DNA of 64,000 nucleotides, taken from assembly GCA_041879415.1 (NCBI GenBank), contig CP090851.1, positions 62,001-126,000 on the forward strand, read 5' to 3'. Position 1 is the stretch's first letter; the number at the start of each line of letters is the position of its first letter. Shown piece after piece: positions 39,316 to 49,493 of the stretch. Under the pieces are notes generated by a model that searched no databases, was not told the origin of the DNA, and saw only the letters and a program-made list of their open reading frames with translations. Position numbers and translations under genes: made by a program. The stretch is from Vibrio chagasii (GTDB lineage Bacteria; Pseudomonadota; Gammaproteobacteria; Enterobacterales; Vibrionaceae).

Positions 39316-40110
39316 CTAAGCGATTGTATGAGCATCATCAGGGAAGCGTGCGCTCTCTACTTCTTCTTTGTATAGAGCTACTGCTTTGCGCATGTCACCT
39401 GTTTCTGCTAGGAAGTTCTTAGAGAACTTCGGCATGTAGTTCGCAGAAATACCGAACATGTCATGCATAACCAGGATCTGACCGTCGGTAACATTACCTG
39501 CACCAATACCAATAACTGGCACGTGACAAGCTTCTGTAATTCGTTTTGCCAATGAAGCTGGTACACATTCAAGTAGAACGATTTGAGCACCTGCGTTTTG
39601 TAGCGCTAGTGCGTCAGCAACCATTTTATCAGCTTGGTCGTCATCGCGGCCTTGAATCTTGTAACCACCAAAGATGTTCACAGATTGTGGCGTTAAGCCT
39701 AAGTGTGCACATACTGGTACTGCGCGTTCTGTTAGCATCTTCACAGTATCAACCAACCAGCTTCCGCCTTCGATTTTTACCATGTTCGCGCCAGCACGCA
39801 TCAAGGTAGCTGCGCTCTCACAAGCTTGCTCTGGAGTCGCGTAGCTCATGAAAGGCATATCAGCCATAAGAAGACAGTTAGGGCTACCAGCACGCACAGA
39901 GCGAGTGTGGTAAGCAATGTCTTCAACGCTTACTGGCAATGTGTCGTTATGGCCTTGTAGAACCATACCTAGTGAATCACCGACAAGCAGAACAGGCATC
40001 TCTTGGCTTTCGAATAGCTGAGCAAAGCTCGCATCGTAAGCTGTTGACGTCGCGAATTTACGGCCTTCACGTTTACACTTGATCAGGTCGTTAATGGTTA
40101 CTTTTTTCAT
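39316..40110 (-). CDS. panB: 3-methyl-2-oxobutanoate hydroxymethyltransferase
   Basis: A 264-residue Mg2+-dependent enzyme that adds a hydroxymethyl group from methylene-tetrahydrofolate to ketoisovalerate, the first step to pantothenate. Metal-binding motif [20 protein letters not shown] is near residue 40, and MVKIEGG and [15 protein letters not shown] are present. First of the panBC pair, 22 bp after folK. Confidence 0.97.
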   Translation of the reverse strand: MKKVTINDLIKCKREGRKFATSTAYDASFAQLFESQEMPVLLVGDSLGMVLQGHNDTLPVSVEDIAYHTRSVRAGSPNCLLMADMPFMSYATPEQACESAATLMRAGANMVKIEGGSWLVDTVKMLTERAVPVCAHLGLTPQSVNIFGGYKIQGRDDDQADKMVADALALQNAGAQIVLLECVPASLAKRITEACHVPVIGIGAGNVTDGQILVMHDMFGISANYMPKFSKNFLAETGDMRKAVALYKEEVESARFPDDAHTIA

Positions 40111-40132
40111 TGGTTTTCCTTAATGCGCTTGG

Positions 40133-40618
40133 CTATTGCTGCCAAACATTGAGCCCGTTTTTATCTACAGTTTTCAGTAGTTCTGTCAGCTCAGTCCCAT
40201 CAGGGAGTTGTAAACTTGGTGCGATTTCAGCAAGCGGGTAGAGTACAAACTCTCGTTCTTTCATTCCGTAATGAGGAACGGTTAAGCGCTCTGAATCGAT
40301 CACCTCATTGCCGTACAACACGATGTCGAGATCCAAGGTTCTTGGTCCCCAACGTTCGTCTTTACGGACACGCCCTTGCTCTAACTCGATTTTTTGAGTG
40401 CAATCAAGCAGTTCAATAGGCGTTAATTCGGTTTTGATAGCGACTACCGCATTGATGTAGTCCGGTTGATTTTGCGGCCCCATTGGAGTGCTACTATATA
40501 GCTGAGAGGTCGCAATAAACGTTGATCGCGGTAGGCTTTTTAGCGTTTCGATAGCCAAATTTGCTTGGCTAACTGGGTCGGCAAGGTTGCTGCCGACCGC
40601 AATATAAGCAGTTATCAT
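40133..40618 (-). CDS. folK: 6-hydroxymethyl-7,8-dihydropterin pyrophosphokinase
   Basis: A 161-residue HPPK that transfers pyrophosphate from ATP to hydroxymethyldihydropterin in folate synthesis. The signature RWGPRTLDLDIVLYG carries the metal-binding aspartates. Its ATG overlaps the pcnB stop by 4 bp, the usual pcnB-folK coupling. Confidence 0.97.
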   Translation of the reverse strand: MITAYIAVGSNLADPVSQANLAIETLKSLPRSTFIATSQLYSSTPMGPQNQPDYINAVVAIKTELTPIELLDCTQKIELEQGRVRKDERWGPRTLDLDIVLYGNEVIDSERLTVPHYGMKEREFVLYPLAEIAPSLQLPDGTELTELLKTVDKNGLNVWQQ

Positions 40619-41970
40619 TCGGCTTGCTTACTCTTTTTGTTTCGGTAAGTCTTACGGCGACGATGACCTGACTTTGATGGCGCTGCTACATCGTTAGCCA
40701 TTGCTTGACGCATATTGCGACCAGCTGTCTGGTAACGCTCCCACCATTTCGCTAATTCTTTTGTCTCGCCACCTTCAATCTCGCCACGCATCTCTAAGAA
40801 ATCGTAGCCAGCACGGAACTTGTTGAGCTCCATTAGGCGAACGGCACGTTTACCGTTGCGGCGAGGTAGTCGCAGTTGCAGTTGCCAAACTTCGCGAATG
40901 GTTGCTGTGTGGCGACGAGGGATAGCAATAGATTTTACTTGCTGGTCAAGAATGATGTTACTCGCTTCCATGATCGCGTCGTAGTGCGCCATACCTTGCT
41001 CGGCAACAAGCTTGTCTGCCAGCTTGTTCATTGGATACCAAAGAATCGCGGCGAACATGAATGCAGGGTTTACTCGTTTACCATCTTCGATACGAAGGTC
41101 GGTAGAGTCGAGCACCAAATCAAGCATTTGCTCAGTCGGTGAGTCGTAATCTTCAGTGAAGTATTCTGCTACCGCAGGGAACATCTGCTGGAATAGGTTA
41201 TATTCACGCATCAGGTGGTAGGTTTCTAGACCATAGCCTGATTGAAGTAGTTTTAGAGATTCTTCGTAAAGACGTGCTGCTGGAATGTCTTTTAGAAGGT
41301 GCGCCAGGCCTTCAATTGGGTCGGCGGTGTCTTCTTCTATATCGAAATCCAGCTTCGCCGAGAAACGCATTGCACGCAGCATGCGTACAGGGTCTTCACG
41401 GTAGCGTGTTTCTGGATCGCCAATTAGACGGATTAGCTTGTCTTCTAAATCTTCTACACCACTTGCGTAATCGTGGATGCTGTAGTCTGCAATGTTGTAG
41501 TACATCGCATTGATCGTGAAATCGCGACGCTCGGCATCTTCATCAACACTGCCGTACACGTTGTCGCGTAATAGCATGCCTTCTTTCGATTGTGCAGATA
41601 CGTTTTTAGATGACTCTTGATGGTGACCTCGGAAAGTTGCCACCTCAATGATGTCACGACCAAACATGATGTGTGCCAAGCGGAAACGACGGCCGATTAA
41701 GCGGCAGTTTCTGAAAAGGTTCTTGATCTGCTCTGGCGTAGCGTTGGTCGCAATATCGAAATCTTTTGGTTGAGAGCCAAGTAAGATATCACGGACACCA
41801 CCACCGACTAAAAATGCGTCAAAACCCGCACCATTCAGGCGATATAGTACTTTTAGTGCGTTATCGCTGATCTGCTTACGTGAAATATTGTGCTCTTGGC
41901 GAGTATAAATATTCAGTGCTAGTTCGTGGAATCCGCGTTGTTCGCTTGGGGTATTGTCGTTTGTATTCAT
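40615..41970 (-). CDS. pcnB: Poly(A) polymerase I
   Basis: A 451-residue class II nucleotidyltransferase that adds poly(A) tails to RNAs and so marks them for decay. The head domain has FLVGGGVRDILLGSQPKDFD with the catalytic DxD pair, and RRDFTINAMYYN distinguishes the tRNA-CCA/PAP family. PAP I rather than CCA-transferase is supported by the basic C-terminal tail (RRRKTYRNKKSK) and by the dksA-gluQ-pcnB-folK context. Confidence 0.96.
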   Translation of the reverse strand: MNTNDNTPSEQRGFHELALNIYTRQEHNISRKQISDNALKVLYRLNGAGFDAFLVGGGVRDILLGSQPKDFDIATNATPEQIKNLFRNCRLIGRRFRLAHIMFGRDIIEVATFRGHHQESSKNVSAQSKEGMLLRDNVYGSVDEDAERRDFTINAMYYNIADYSIHDYASGVEDLEDKLIRLIGDPETRYREDPVRMLRAMRFSAKLDFDIEEDTADPIEGLAHLLKDIPAARLYEESLKLLQSGYGLETYHLMREYNLFQQMFPAVAEYFTEDYDSPTEQMLDLVLDSTDLRIEDGKRVNPAFMFAAILWYPMNKLADKLVAEQGMAHYDAIMEASNIILDQQVKSIAIPRRHTATIREVWQLQLRLPRRNGKRAVRLMELNKFRAGYDFLEMRGEIEGGETKELAKWWERYQTAGRNMRQAMANDVAAPSKSGHRRRKTYRNKKSKQAE

Positions 41971-42153
41971 TAGTTTAGAACAAAGTAGGTATCGCCAACT
42001 TTGTTTTTCTCTTAGTCCAAAGTGGTAGTGCAGAGTTTAATTGCGGCTAATAATAGCTTAGCGCGAGCCATTTGAGAACATCGTCTGCTTAACCACAGTG
42101 GTTGGTTATGGCATTTTTGTGTGTCGTTTGTACTATTTGCCGTTAGTTTTGAG

Positions 42154-43029
42154 CTAATTGCAGTGTTGTTTTTGTAAACTATCAGGTAATTGATCAACGT
42201 TCCATTGCTGGCAGCCCCATGTCAAAATCTCATCGATTGACGCTTCACAAACGGCCTTAGGAACCTCAAAACCCAAAAACTTCATGGCATTGAGCAGTGT
42301 TGGTTTAGGGTTATCGAGATCAATAGCGGTAGCGTGGTTCTGCTTTGATAGTTTATTGCCAGATGCGTCGGTCGCTAACGGCAAGTGCAAATAGCTCACT
42401 GTGTTTTGTTTCAGTGTCTTATAAAGACTGATTTGGCGGCCCGTAGGTTCGATGAGATCAGCTCCTCTCACCACTTCAGTTACGCCTTGCTCGATATCAT
42501 CAAGGACAACCGCTAAGTTATAAGCAAACAAGCCATCGCGGCGTTTGATGATGAAATCCTCTTCAGCCAATGCTTTAGGGATTTGAATGGTGCCGTGGCG
42601 AACATCGTCGAATGACTCGATTGGGAAATCCATACATAAACGCACGGCTTGCTCGCCCGTATCAATTAATCCAGCCTGTCGACAATGGCCATTATAGAAG
42701 CCACCCAAGGCTTTTATCTGTTTGCGCGTGCATTGGCAGTAGTAGGCCTGGTTGTCAGCCACCCATTGATCAATTTGCGCTTGGTACAGGTCGTGACGTT
42801 GGCTCTGATAAACGACTTTGCCATCCCAAAATAGGTGGTAAGCCTCAAGCGTCTTAAGAATCAGATCTGCAGCGCCAGCCATCTCTCTTGGCGGATCCAG
42901 GTCTTCCATGCGGACTAACCATTGTCCCTGATGAGACTTTGCTTGGAAGTAGCTGCCAAGAGCGGCAACCAGTGAGCCAAAATGAAGAGGACCTGACGGT
43001 GATGGTGCAAAGCGCCCGATATAATTCAT
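42154..43029 (-). CDS. gluQ: Glutamyl-Q tRNA(Asp) synthetase
   Basis: A 291-residue paralogue of the catalytic half of GluRS without an anticodon-binding domain. It attaches glutamate to queuosine in tRNA(Asp). The class I signatures are PSPSGPLHFGSL (HIGH-like) and KLSKQNHA (KMSKS-like), and the zinc motif is CQCTRK with Tyr and HC ligands further on. Downstream of dksA as in E. coli, separated by 190 bp including the dksA terminator. Confidence 0.96.
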   Translation of the reverse strand: MNYIGRFAPSPSGPLHFGSLVAALGSYFQAKSHQGQWLVRMEDLDPPREMAGAADLILKTLEAYHLFWDGKVVYQSQRHDLYQAQIDQWVADNQAYYCQCTRKQIKALGGFYNGHCRQAGLIDTGEQAVRLCMDFPIESFDDVRHGTIQIPKALAEEDFIIKRRDGLFAYNLAVVLDDIEQGVTEVVRGADLIEPTGRQISLYKTLKQNTVSYLHLPLATDASGNKLSKQNHATAIDLDNPKPTLLNAMKFLGFEVPKAVCEASIDEILTWGCQQWNVDQLPDSLQKQHCN

Positions 43030-43180
43030 ATGTGAACAACCTAATCCAGAGGGTACCGCAGTAGCCGATTCTTAAGACGTTTAATGTGTTTGTTGCATGC
43101 AGTGAGTTCTGTTGCTGCTTAGCTCTCGTTTTAACACTGCTTATTACTATCTAAGGTATCTCGCTTAGTCAGCAAACAAA

Positions 43181-43202
43181 AAAGGGAGCCAAAGCTCCCT
43201 TT
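43181..43202 (-). terminator. Terminator of dksA
   Basis: Arms AAAGGGAGC and GCTCCCTTT around four bases; on the minus strand it is followed by TTTTTTG. Read-through or a second promoter is needed for gluQ. Confidence 0.88.
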
Positions 43203-43219
43203 CTTTACATCCGCAAGTA

Positions 43220-43666
43220 TTAACCTTGCATTTGTTTCTCTTTGATCTCTGCAAGTGTTTTACAGTCAATACAAAGGTCAGCAGTTGGACGAGCTTCAAG
43301 GCGACGAATGCCAATCTCGATACCGCAAGAATCACAGAAGCCGAAATCATCTTCTTCGATCTTGTCTAGTGTCTTCTCAATTTTCTTGATTAGACGACGC
43401 TCACGGTCACGGTTACGTAGCTCTAGGCTGAATTCTTCTTCTTGAGAAGCACGGTCAACTGGGTCTGGGAAATTCGCTGCTTCGTCCTGCATGTGGTGCA
43501 CAGTACGATCAACTTCTTCCCTGAGCTGGTTGCGCCAAGCTGCTAAAATTTTTGTAAAATGTTCCGTTTGCTCAGGTGACATGTATTCTTCACCTGGCTT
43601 TTCTTGGTACGGTTCAACACCTGCGATGGCTAGGATGCCTAGCGCTTTTTTCTTAGATTCTGGCAT
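43220..43666 (-). CDS. dksA: RNA polymerase-binding transcription factor DksA
   Basis: A 148-residue secondary-channel factor that works with ppGpp in the stringent response. It has the coiled-coil with the acidic tip [15 protein letters not shown] and the four-cysteine zinc finger CDSCG / CIDCK near the C-terminus. Normal length. Confidence 0.98.
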   Translation of the reverse strand: MPESKKKALGILAIAGVEPYQEKPGEEYMSPEQTEHFTKILAAWRNQLREEVDRTVHHMQDEAANFPDPVDRASQEEEFSLELRNRDRERRLIKKIEKTLDKIEEDDFGFCDSCGIEIGIRRLEARPTADLCIDCKTLAEIKEKQMQG

Positions 43667-43801
43667 ACAGCATCTCCTATTTACACCTAGTCAACTGCAA
43701 AGCAGCTAATTTTAAGGCGGGTATCTATAGCAGAAAGAACGAATGGTGGCAAATACTCTTATTCAAACTTGCAATCAATGTGATTTGTTCAACATCTTTG
43801 T

Positions 43802-44527
43802 TCAGTTATTGATAAATTCAACAGATTGTTTTAGTTGTATTTGAGTACTGCTGAGCTCTGCTTTGTAGCAAAGCACTTCAACTCCAGCGTCTTGTGCTTG
43901 TTTTAGTAATAACGAATATTTGGCGTCTATATGGTGTGCCGCAGACACTTTTTCAATACCTGAATGTAAAACAGTGAATAAAAGTACGGCTCTATTTCCA
44001 GATTCGACCATTTCTGTGAGTTCACGCAGATGTTTTTGGCCTCTGGTTGTCACCGCATCAGGGAAAAAACCTTGCCCTTCAGTTGAGGTCTCTTGTTCAT
44101 CGAGTAAGGTGACGCTTTTTACTTCGATATAGCAAGGCGGTTTTTCGTTATCTTCAAGCAGAATGTCAATTCGACTATTCTCGCTACCATACTTCACTTC
44201 GGTTCGTAACGCGTTATAACCTAAGAGTTCAACTATAGTCCTATTTTCAATTGCTTCCACTGCTAGCTGGTTTGCTCGCGCAGTATTTACACAAATCCGG
44301 TGACCTTTGTCCGTTTCTGAGATCTCCCAGCTGTTTGGGTACTTTCTTTTTGCATTATCGGAGGTTGAATACCACACCGTGTTACCCGGAGTCGCGCATC
44401 CTGTCATCGCTCCAGTATTGGCACAGTGAATAGTACGCTCGCTGCCGTCGGGAAGTTTTATATCAGTGAGGAAACGTTTGTAGCGTTTGATAAGAGTCGC
44501 TGACTCTAATGGCGGATTGAACTGCAT
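43802..44527 (-). CDS. sfsA: Sugar fermentation stimulation protein SfsA
   Basis: A 241-residue SfsA-family protein with [24 protein letters not shown] and [11 protein letters not shown] (nuclease-like PD-(D/E)xK arrangement). E. coli SfsA is described as a DNA-binding stimulator of maltose genes; its biochemical activity is not settled. It lies upstream of dksA in the usual order and is divergent from hrpB with only 34 bp between start codons. Confidence 0.94.
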   Translation of the reverse strand: MQFNPPLESATLIKRYKRFLTDIKLPDGSERTIHCANTGAMTGCATPGNTVWYSTSDNAKRKYPNSWEISETDKGHRICVNTARANQLAVEAIENRTIVELLGYNALRTEVKYGSENSRIDILLEDNEKPPCYIEVKSVTLLDEQETSTEGQGFFPDAVTTRGQKHLRELTEMVESGNRAVLLFTVLHSGIEKVSAAHHIDAKYSLLLKQAQDAGVEVLCYKAELSSTQIQLKQSVEFINN

Positions 44528-44561
44528 ATTACTTATTTAGACGGGTAGGTTTTTATGTACA

Positions 44562-47060
44562 ATGTTGCCAACATTACACCACAAGGTTCTCCCATTGCCA
44601 CAACTGCCCATAGAAGCTGTGATGCCAGATCTGCTCGCTGGCGTAGAAACACATACTCAACTTATTCTTAAAGCGGCTCCCGGTGCGGGTAAGTCAACGT
44701 TCTTCCCTTTACAGCTGGTTAAGACCAATGCCGTTCAAGGCAAAATCATCATGCTTGAACCTAGGCGATTGGCGGCAAGAAACATCGCGACATATTTAGC
44801 TAGCCAGTTAGGTGAAAAGGTCGGGGAGAGCATTGGTTTTAGAGTTCGTGGTGAATCTAAAACCAGCAGTGCAACTCGCTTAGAGATCGTTACCGAAGGG
44901 ATCATGACCAGAATGATCCAAACCGACCCAGAACTGACCGGGGTCGATATGGTGATCTTCGATGAATTCCATGAGCGCAGTATTCATGCGGATACGGCAT
45001 TGGCGTTTAGCTTGGAGATCCAAGAAGCGCTACGTGATGATCTGAAAGTGATAGTGATGTCGGCCACCTTAGATCAGCAAGCTCTGCAATCCTTGCTGCC
45101 AGAGGCTAAGTATGTTGAGTCGCAAGGTCGCACCTTTCCGGTTGAATTCCGTTACCAGCCTTTGGGTACTAATGATTACTTGGCGCCTAAAATGGCTAAC
45201 GTGATTCGTTCTCTGATGGAGAAGGAGTCGGGCTCACTATTGGCGTTCCTACCTGGAGTATCTGCAATAAAGCAGGTGGAAACTCAACTAGAGAACTTAG
45301 CGACTGATATCGATGTGTGCCCTTTATACGGGCAGCTTAACTTTTCTCAGCAACAGAAAGCGATTGCACCATCGGAGAAAGGACGCCGCAAAGTGGTATT
45401 GGCCACCAATATCGCGGAAACTTCTTTGACTATCGAAGGCATTCGACTAGTTGTCGATTCAGGGCTTGAAAGAGTCGCTAAGTTTGATTTGAAAACCGGT
45501 ATCACTAAGCTTGAGCAAGTCAAGATCTCACAGTCTTCCGCTGAGCAGCGTGCGGGTCGTGCTGGACGAATGGAGGAAGGGCTGTGTGTTCGTTTGTACA
45601 GCGAAACGCAGTTAATGCAGCAACCTGCTGTACCTGAACCTGAAATTCTCCATTCAGACCTCTCCTCGCTGGTGGCAGAGTTGACCCAATGGGGCGCGGC
45701 AAATGCGGATGAACTGCAATGGCTCGATGTTCCACCACGAGCCTCTATTGAGCAAGCTAAGCAATTGCTGCAAAACCTTGATTTATTAGACACTCATGGT
45801 CAATTTACTCCGCTAGGTAAGCAAGCTCAGCGATTAGGTCTTGAGCCGCGAATTGCAAGCATGCTGATTAAAGCGCAGCAGGGCAGTCAGGCCTTGTTGA
45901 ATGTTGCTATTGTTGCTGCCGCTTTATTGGAAGAACCAGAGCGCAATGTCACGGATATTCAGCATTCACTCCATAGGCTAAAACAAAGAAAGCACTCGAA
46001 AAATAGCGTTGTGACTCAGCGAGCGAAAAATCTCGCTAGCAAACTGAATCATCACTTAGATTTGTCACAACTTGACGAATCATTGCTACCATTGGTGCTT
46101 TGTTTTGCATTCCCAGATCGAATAGCTCAAGCGAGAAGTGCCAACAGCAATGCTTTTCTGCTAGCTAACGGCCATGGTGCAGAGGTGCGCGATGATGATC
46201 CGTTGGCGAACAATGTGTATATCGTGGTGATTGATTTGATGCGTAGCACTGGGCGTGCTAGTCAGATTTTCTTAGCGACGCCCGTTGATATTGCACAGTT
46301 AGAAGAAGCATTCCCTAAGCTTTTTGTTAGTTCAGATTATGCTGACTGGGACGAAAAACGAGGCCGCTTAGTCGCAGAGCAAAGAGTTACTTTGGGTAAA
46401 CTGGTTATCAGTACCAAGGCTTTACCTGAGCCTGATGCAAGTCAGATTAGTCAAGCGCTGTCGAATTACATCGCTCGATGTGGACTGGACCGTTTACATT
46501 GGACGCTATCGGCGAAGCAACTTGTTGAACGCGTGCGCTGCGCTCAACTTTGGATGCCGGAGCATGATTGGCCAGAAATGGACGACGCGAGCCTAGTTGA
46601 ACATCTTGATGCTTGGTTGTTGCCGTATTTGAATGGCGTTAAATCTGCGAAAGGGCTGGCGAACGTTTCGATTGAGCAGGCACTGTCGGCGTATCTCGGT
46701 TGGCCTCTAAATCAAGAGATTGACCAGTGGCTGCCAACCCATTACGTGATGCCTACGGGCAGTAAAAAGGCGATCCGATACCAGTATCAATCTGAACCCG
46801 TGATCTCGGTTCGAATGCAAGAGGTCTTTGGTGAGCAAGACTCACCATTGATAGCCCAAGGGCGTAAAAAGGTTGTGCTTGAATTACTTTCTCCTGCACA
46901 GCGTCCATTACAAATTACTCAGGATTTAGCTGGCTTTTGGGCTGGCGCGTACAAAGAAGTGCAAAAAGAGATGAAAGGCCGTTACCCAAAACATCCTTGG
47001 CCCGATGACCCTGCTAACCATGTTGCAACCACTAAAACCAAACGACAGTTGAACCGATGA
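44562..47060 (+). CDS. hrpB: ATP-dependent helicase HrpB
   Basis: An 832-residue DEAH/DExH-type helicase. Motif I is APGAGKSTF, motif II DEFHERS, motif III SATLD, and motif VI QRAGRAGR; the HrpB-specific C-terminal region ends with HPWPDDP. The cellular role is poorly known, although RNA remodelling is likely. The first residues before LPIEAVMPDLL are not conserved, so the start could be a little downstream, which would widen the very short gap to sfsA. mrcB starts within its stop codon. Confidence 0.95.
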   Translation: MLPTLHHKVLPLPQLPIEAVMPDLLAGVETHTQLILKAAPGAGKSTFFPLQLVKTNAVQGKIIMLEPRRLAARNIATYLASQLGEKVGESIGFRVRGESKTSSATRLEIVTEGIMTRMIQTDPELTGVDMVIFDEFHERSIHADTALAFSLEIQEALRDDLKVIVMSATLDQQALQSLLPEAKYVESQGRTFPVEFRYQPLGTNDYLAPKMANVIRSLMEKESGSLLAFLPGVSAIKQVETQLENLATDIDVCPLYGQLNFSQQQKAIAPSEKGRRKVVLATNIAETSLTIEGIRLVVDSGLERVAKFDLKTGITKLEQVKISQSSAEQRAGRAGRMEEGLCVRLYSETQLMQQPAVPEPEILHSDLSSLVAELTQWGAANADELQWLDVPPRASIEQAKQLLQNLDLLDTHGQFTPLGKQAQRLGLEPRIASMLIKAQQGSQALLNVAIVAAALLEEPERNVTDIQHSLHRLKQRKHSKNSVVTQRAKNLASKLNHHLDLSQLDESLLPLVLCFAFPDRIAQARSANSNAFLLANGHGAEVRDDDPLANNVYIVVIDLMRSTGRASQIFLATPVDIAQLEEAFPKLFVSSDYADWDEKRGRLVAEQRVTLGKLVISTKALPEPDASQISQALSNYIARCGLDRLHWTLSAKQLVERVRCAQLWMPEHDWPEMDDASLVEHLDAWLLPYLNGVKSAKGLANVSIEQALSAYLGWPLNQEIDQWLPTHYVMPTGSKKAIRYQYQSEPVISVRMQEVFGEQDSPLIAQGRKKVVLELLSPAQRPLQITQDLAGFWAGAYKEVQKEMKGRYPKHPWPDDPANHVATTKTKRQLNR

Positions 47061-49456
47061 TGACCAAAATGTTAACGCCAAAAAAGGCACCACCTAAAAA
47101 AGCGCCAGCAAAGAAGTCACCAGCGACCAAAGCGAAACCAAGAAAGCCAAGAGCGGCCGCTAAGAAAGGCAAGTCGAAAGCGAAAAAGACGGGCAACAGA
47201 GGTTGGTTAAAGATCCTATGGGGCATCGCGTGGAAGGCTGGCTTAGCACTGGCTGCCTTACTGTTGTTTGTCGGTATCTACCTAGACTCTGTAGTGAAGC
47301 AGCGCTTTGAGGGCCAGTTATTTGATTTACCAACGGTCGTTTATGCGCGTGTGTTGGATTTATCTCCTGGTACTCAGGTTAGCCTTGTTCAGGTGAAGAA
47401 TGAACTGGATGTGCTGAATTACCGTAAGGTGAGCTCTCCTCGTCATCCTGGTGAGTACTCCTCTTCATCAACTAAAATTGAGGTGATTCGCCGTCCGTTC
47501 GAGTTTGTCGATGGGCCGGAAGCCGATCGTCACGTGATGCTGCACTTCAATGGTAACGAGTTAACTCGTATTCAGTCGCTAGAGAAGAAAGGCGACATGG
47601 GGTATTTGCGTGTTGAACCTAAGATGTTGGGTATGCTTGAGAAAAGCAATGATGAGCAACGTCTATTCCTCAAACGTAACCAATTCCCTGAAGTGATGGT
47701 CGATGCCTTGCTCGCAACGGAAGATAGAAACTTCTACCAGCACGATGGGGTTTCACTTTTGGCGATTGCTCGTGCAATGGTGGTGAACGTCAAGGCCGGG
47801 CGTACTGTACAAGGTGGTAGTACACTGACACAGCAGCTCGCGAAAAACCTGTTCTTATCTAGTGAACGTACGCTTTGGCGTAAGATTCGTGAGGCCTATA
47901 TCGCGCTTATCTTGGATCATCGTTACAGCAAAGACCGCATTCTAGAAGCTTATCTAAACGAGGTTTACCTTGGCCAAAATGGCGGTGAAGCGATTCACGG
48001 TTTTGGTTTGGCTTCGCGTTTGTATTTCGGCCAACCGATTCAAGAATTGCGTATTGACCAGTTAGCCTTGCTGGTGGGTATGGTGAAAGGGCCATCGTAT
48101 TACAACCCAGTTCGCTACCCAGAGCGCGCTAAAACTCGACGCGATCTGGTTCTGCGCTTGTTGATGCAACAAGATATTTTGACCCCAAGACAATATGAAG
48201 AAGCAGCAAGCCGTGATTTGGACATTCAAGACAATCCGCGCATTGCCAGCCGTCAGCCTGCGTATTTCCAACAGGTCAACATCGAACTGAAAAAGTACGT
48301 TGGTGATAGGTTCCAAGCGAAGAAAGGGATACGCGTTTTCACTTCTTTGGACCCGGTTTCCCAAGACAAGCTTGAGAAGTCGATTGCTCGCAAGGTACCT
48401 GAATTATCGAAAACGGCTGGTGACAAATTAGAGGCTGCAGCGATCGCGGTAGATCGAAACACCGGTGAAATCCGAGCAATGGTTGGTGGTAAGCGTACTG
48501 GTTACGACGGCTTTAACCGTGCATTGAATGCAAGTCGCCCTATCGGTTCTTTGGTGAAACCGGCGGTTTATTTAACCGCACTTGAGCAGCCTGAAAAGTA
48601 CACATTGGCAACGACCTTGATGGATACGCCACTTAGCTTGAAAGGCAGTAAGGGCAGTGTATGGAGTCCGAGAAACTTCGACCGTAAGTTCCGCGGCGAA
48701 GTGCCTTTATACGTGGCATTGTCTAAGTCCTATAACGTACCAACGGTACGTCTAGGGATGCAGTTAGGGATTGATAAGGTTTCCGATACTATAGGTAAAT
48801 TGGGTGTCGATAAAAATGAGATTCGCCCAGTGCCATCGATGTTTTTGGGGGCGTTCTCTCTAACACCGTTCCAAGTGTCTCAGATGTTCCAGACCATCAC
48901 CAACTCAGGTCGTATTGCACCTTTGTCTGCGCTTCGTTCTGTGGTTGATAGTGACGGTGAGGTTTTATACCAATCTATCCCTCGCGTATCGCAGCGCGTT
49001 GATCAGCAAGCTGCTTGGTTAACCACTTACGCAATGAAACGCGGTGTATCTGAAGGTACAGGTCGATTCCTTCAGAACCAGTTTGCATGGGCTGGACTAG
49101 CCGGTAAAACAGGTACCAGTAATGACAGCCGCGACAGTTGGTTTGTAGGTGTTGATGGGCGCGAAGTAACAACCATCTGGCTTGGGCGTGATGATAATAA
49201 ACCAACTAAGCTTACTGGTTCTAGTGGTGCATTGCGTGTCTACGCTGATTACTTGAAGCAGAGAACGCCTGAACAGCTACTATTGCCATGGCCAACCGGA
49301 ATCGCCACTGCGAGTTTCACTCGCACCTCTGACGGTGCGTTGGAGTTTGACTGTGATGGCACAGTTAAATTGCCGGTTTGGGATGAAAATGGAAACATTA
49401 AAAAGGGCTGTGAAAGTCAACCAAAACAGTGGCTAAAGAAGCTTTTTCAATGGTAA
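47057..49456 (+). CDS. mrcB: Penicillin-binding protein 1B
   Basis: A 799-residue bifunctional class A PBP that polymerises glycan strands and cross-links peptides. It has a Lys/Pro/Ala-rich cytoplasmic tail (residues 5-50), one membrane helix (about 53-77) and a UB2H-type domain for LpoB binding. The glycosyltransferase domain has catalytic Glu222 in ATEDRNFY, and QGGSTLTQQLAKN. The transpeptidase has Ser498 and Lys501 (SLVK), SYN (558-560) and KTG (684-686). It overlaps the hrpB stop by 4 bp; the hrpB-mrcB order is shared with E. coli. Confidence 0.98.
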   Translation: MMTKMLTPKKAPPKKAPAKKSPATKAKPRKPRAAAKKGKSKAKKTGNRGWLKILWGIAWKAGLALAALLLFVGIYLDSVVKQRFEGQLFDLPTVVYARVLDLSPGTQVSLVQVKNELDVLNYRKVSSPRHPGEYSSSSTKIEVIRRPFEFVDGPEADRHVMLHFNGNELTRIQSLEKKGDMGYLRVEPKMLGMLEKSNDEQRLFLKRNQFPEVMVDALLATEDRNFYQHDGVSLLAIARAMVVNVKAGRTVQGGSTLTQQLAKNLFLSSERTLWRKIREAYIALILDHRYSKDRILEAYLNEVYLGQNGGEAIHGFGLASRLYFGQPIQELRIDQLALLVGMVKGPSYYNPVRYPERAKTRRDLVLRLLMQQDILTPRQYEEAASRDLDIQDNPRIASRQPAYFQQVNIELKKYVGDRFQAKKGIRVFTSLDPVSQDKLEKSIARKVPELSKTAGDKLEAAAIAVDRNTGEIRAMVGGKRTGYDGFNRALNASRPIGSLVKPAVYLTALEQPEKYTLATTLMDTPLSLKGSKGSVWSPRNFDRKFRGEVPLYVALSKSYNVPTVRLGMQLGIDKVSDTIGKLGVDKNEIRPVPSMFLGAFSLTPFQVSQMFQTITNSGRIAPLSALRSVVDSDGEVLYQSIPRVSQRVDQQAAWLTTYAMKRGVSEGTGRFLQNQFAWAGLAGKTGTSNDSRDSWFVGVDGREVTTIWLGRDDNKPTKLTGSSGALRVYADYLKQRTPEQLLLPWPTGIATASFTRTSDGALEFDCDGTVKLPVWDENGNIKKGCESQPKQWLKKLFQW

Positions 49457-49493
49457 AGTCATAACAGAAACAATGACAAGGATAGTTTGAATA

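Noticed and set aside
42012..42197. 61-codon minus-strand frame between gluQ and pcnB
   Set aside because: It overlaps the gluQ 3' end in another frame and shows no ribosome binding site or conserved sequence. The gap is treated as non-coding.
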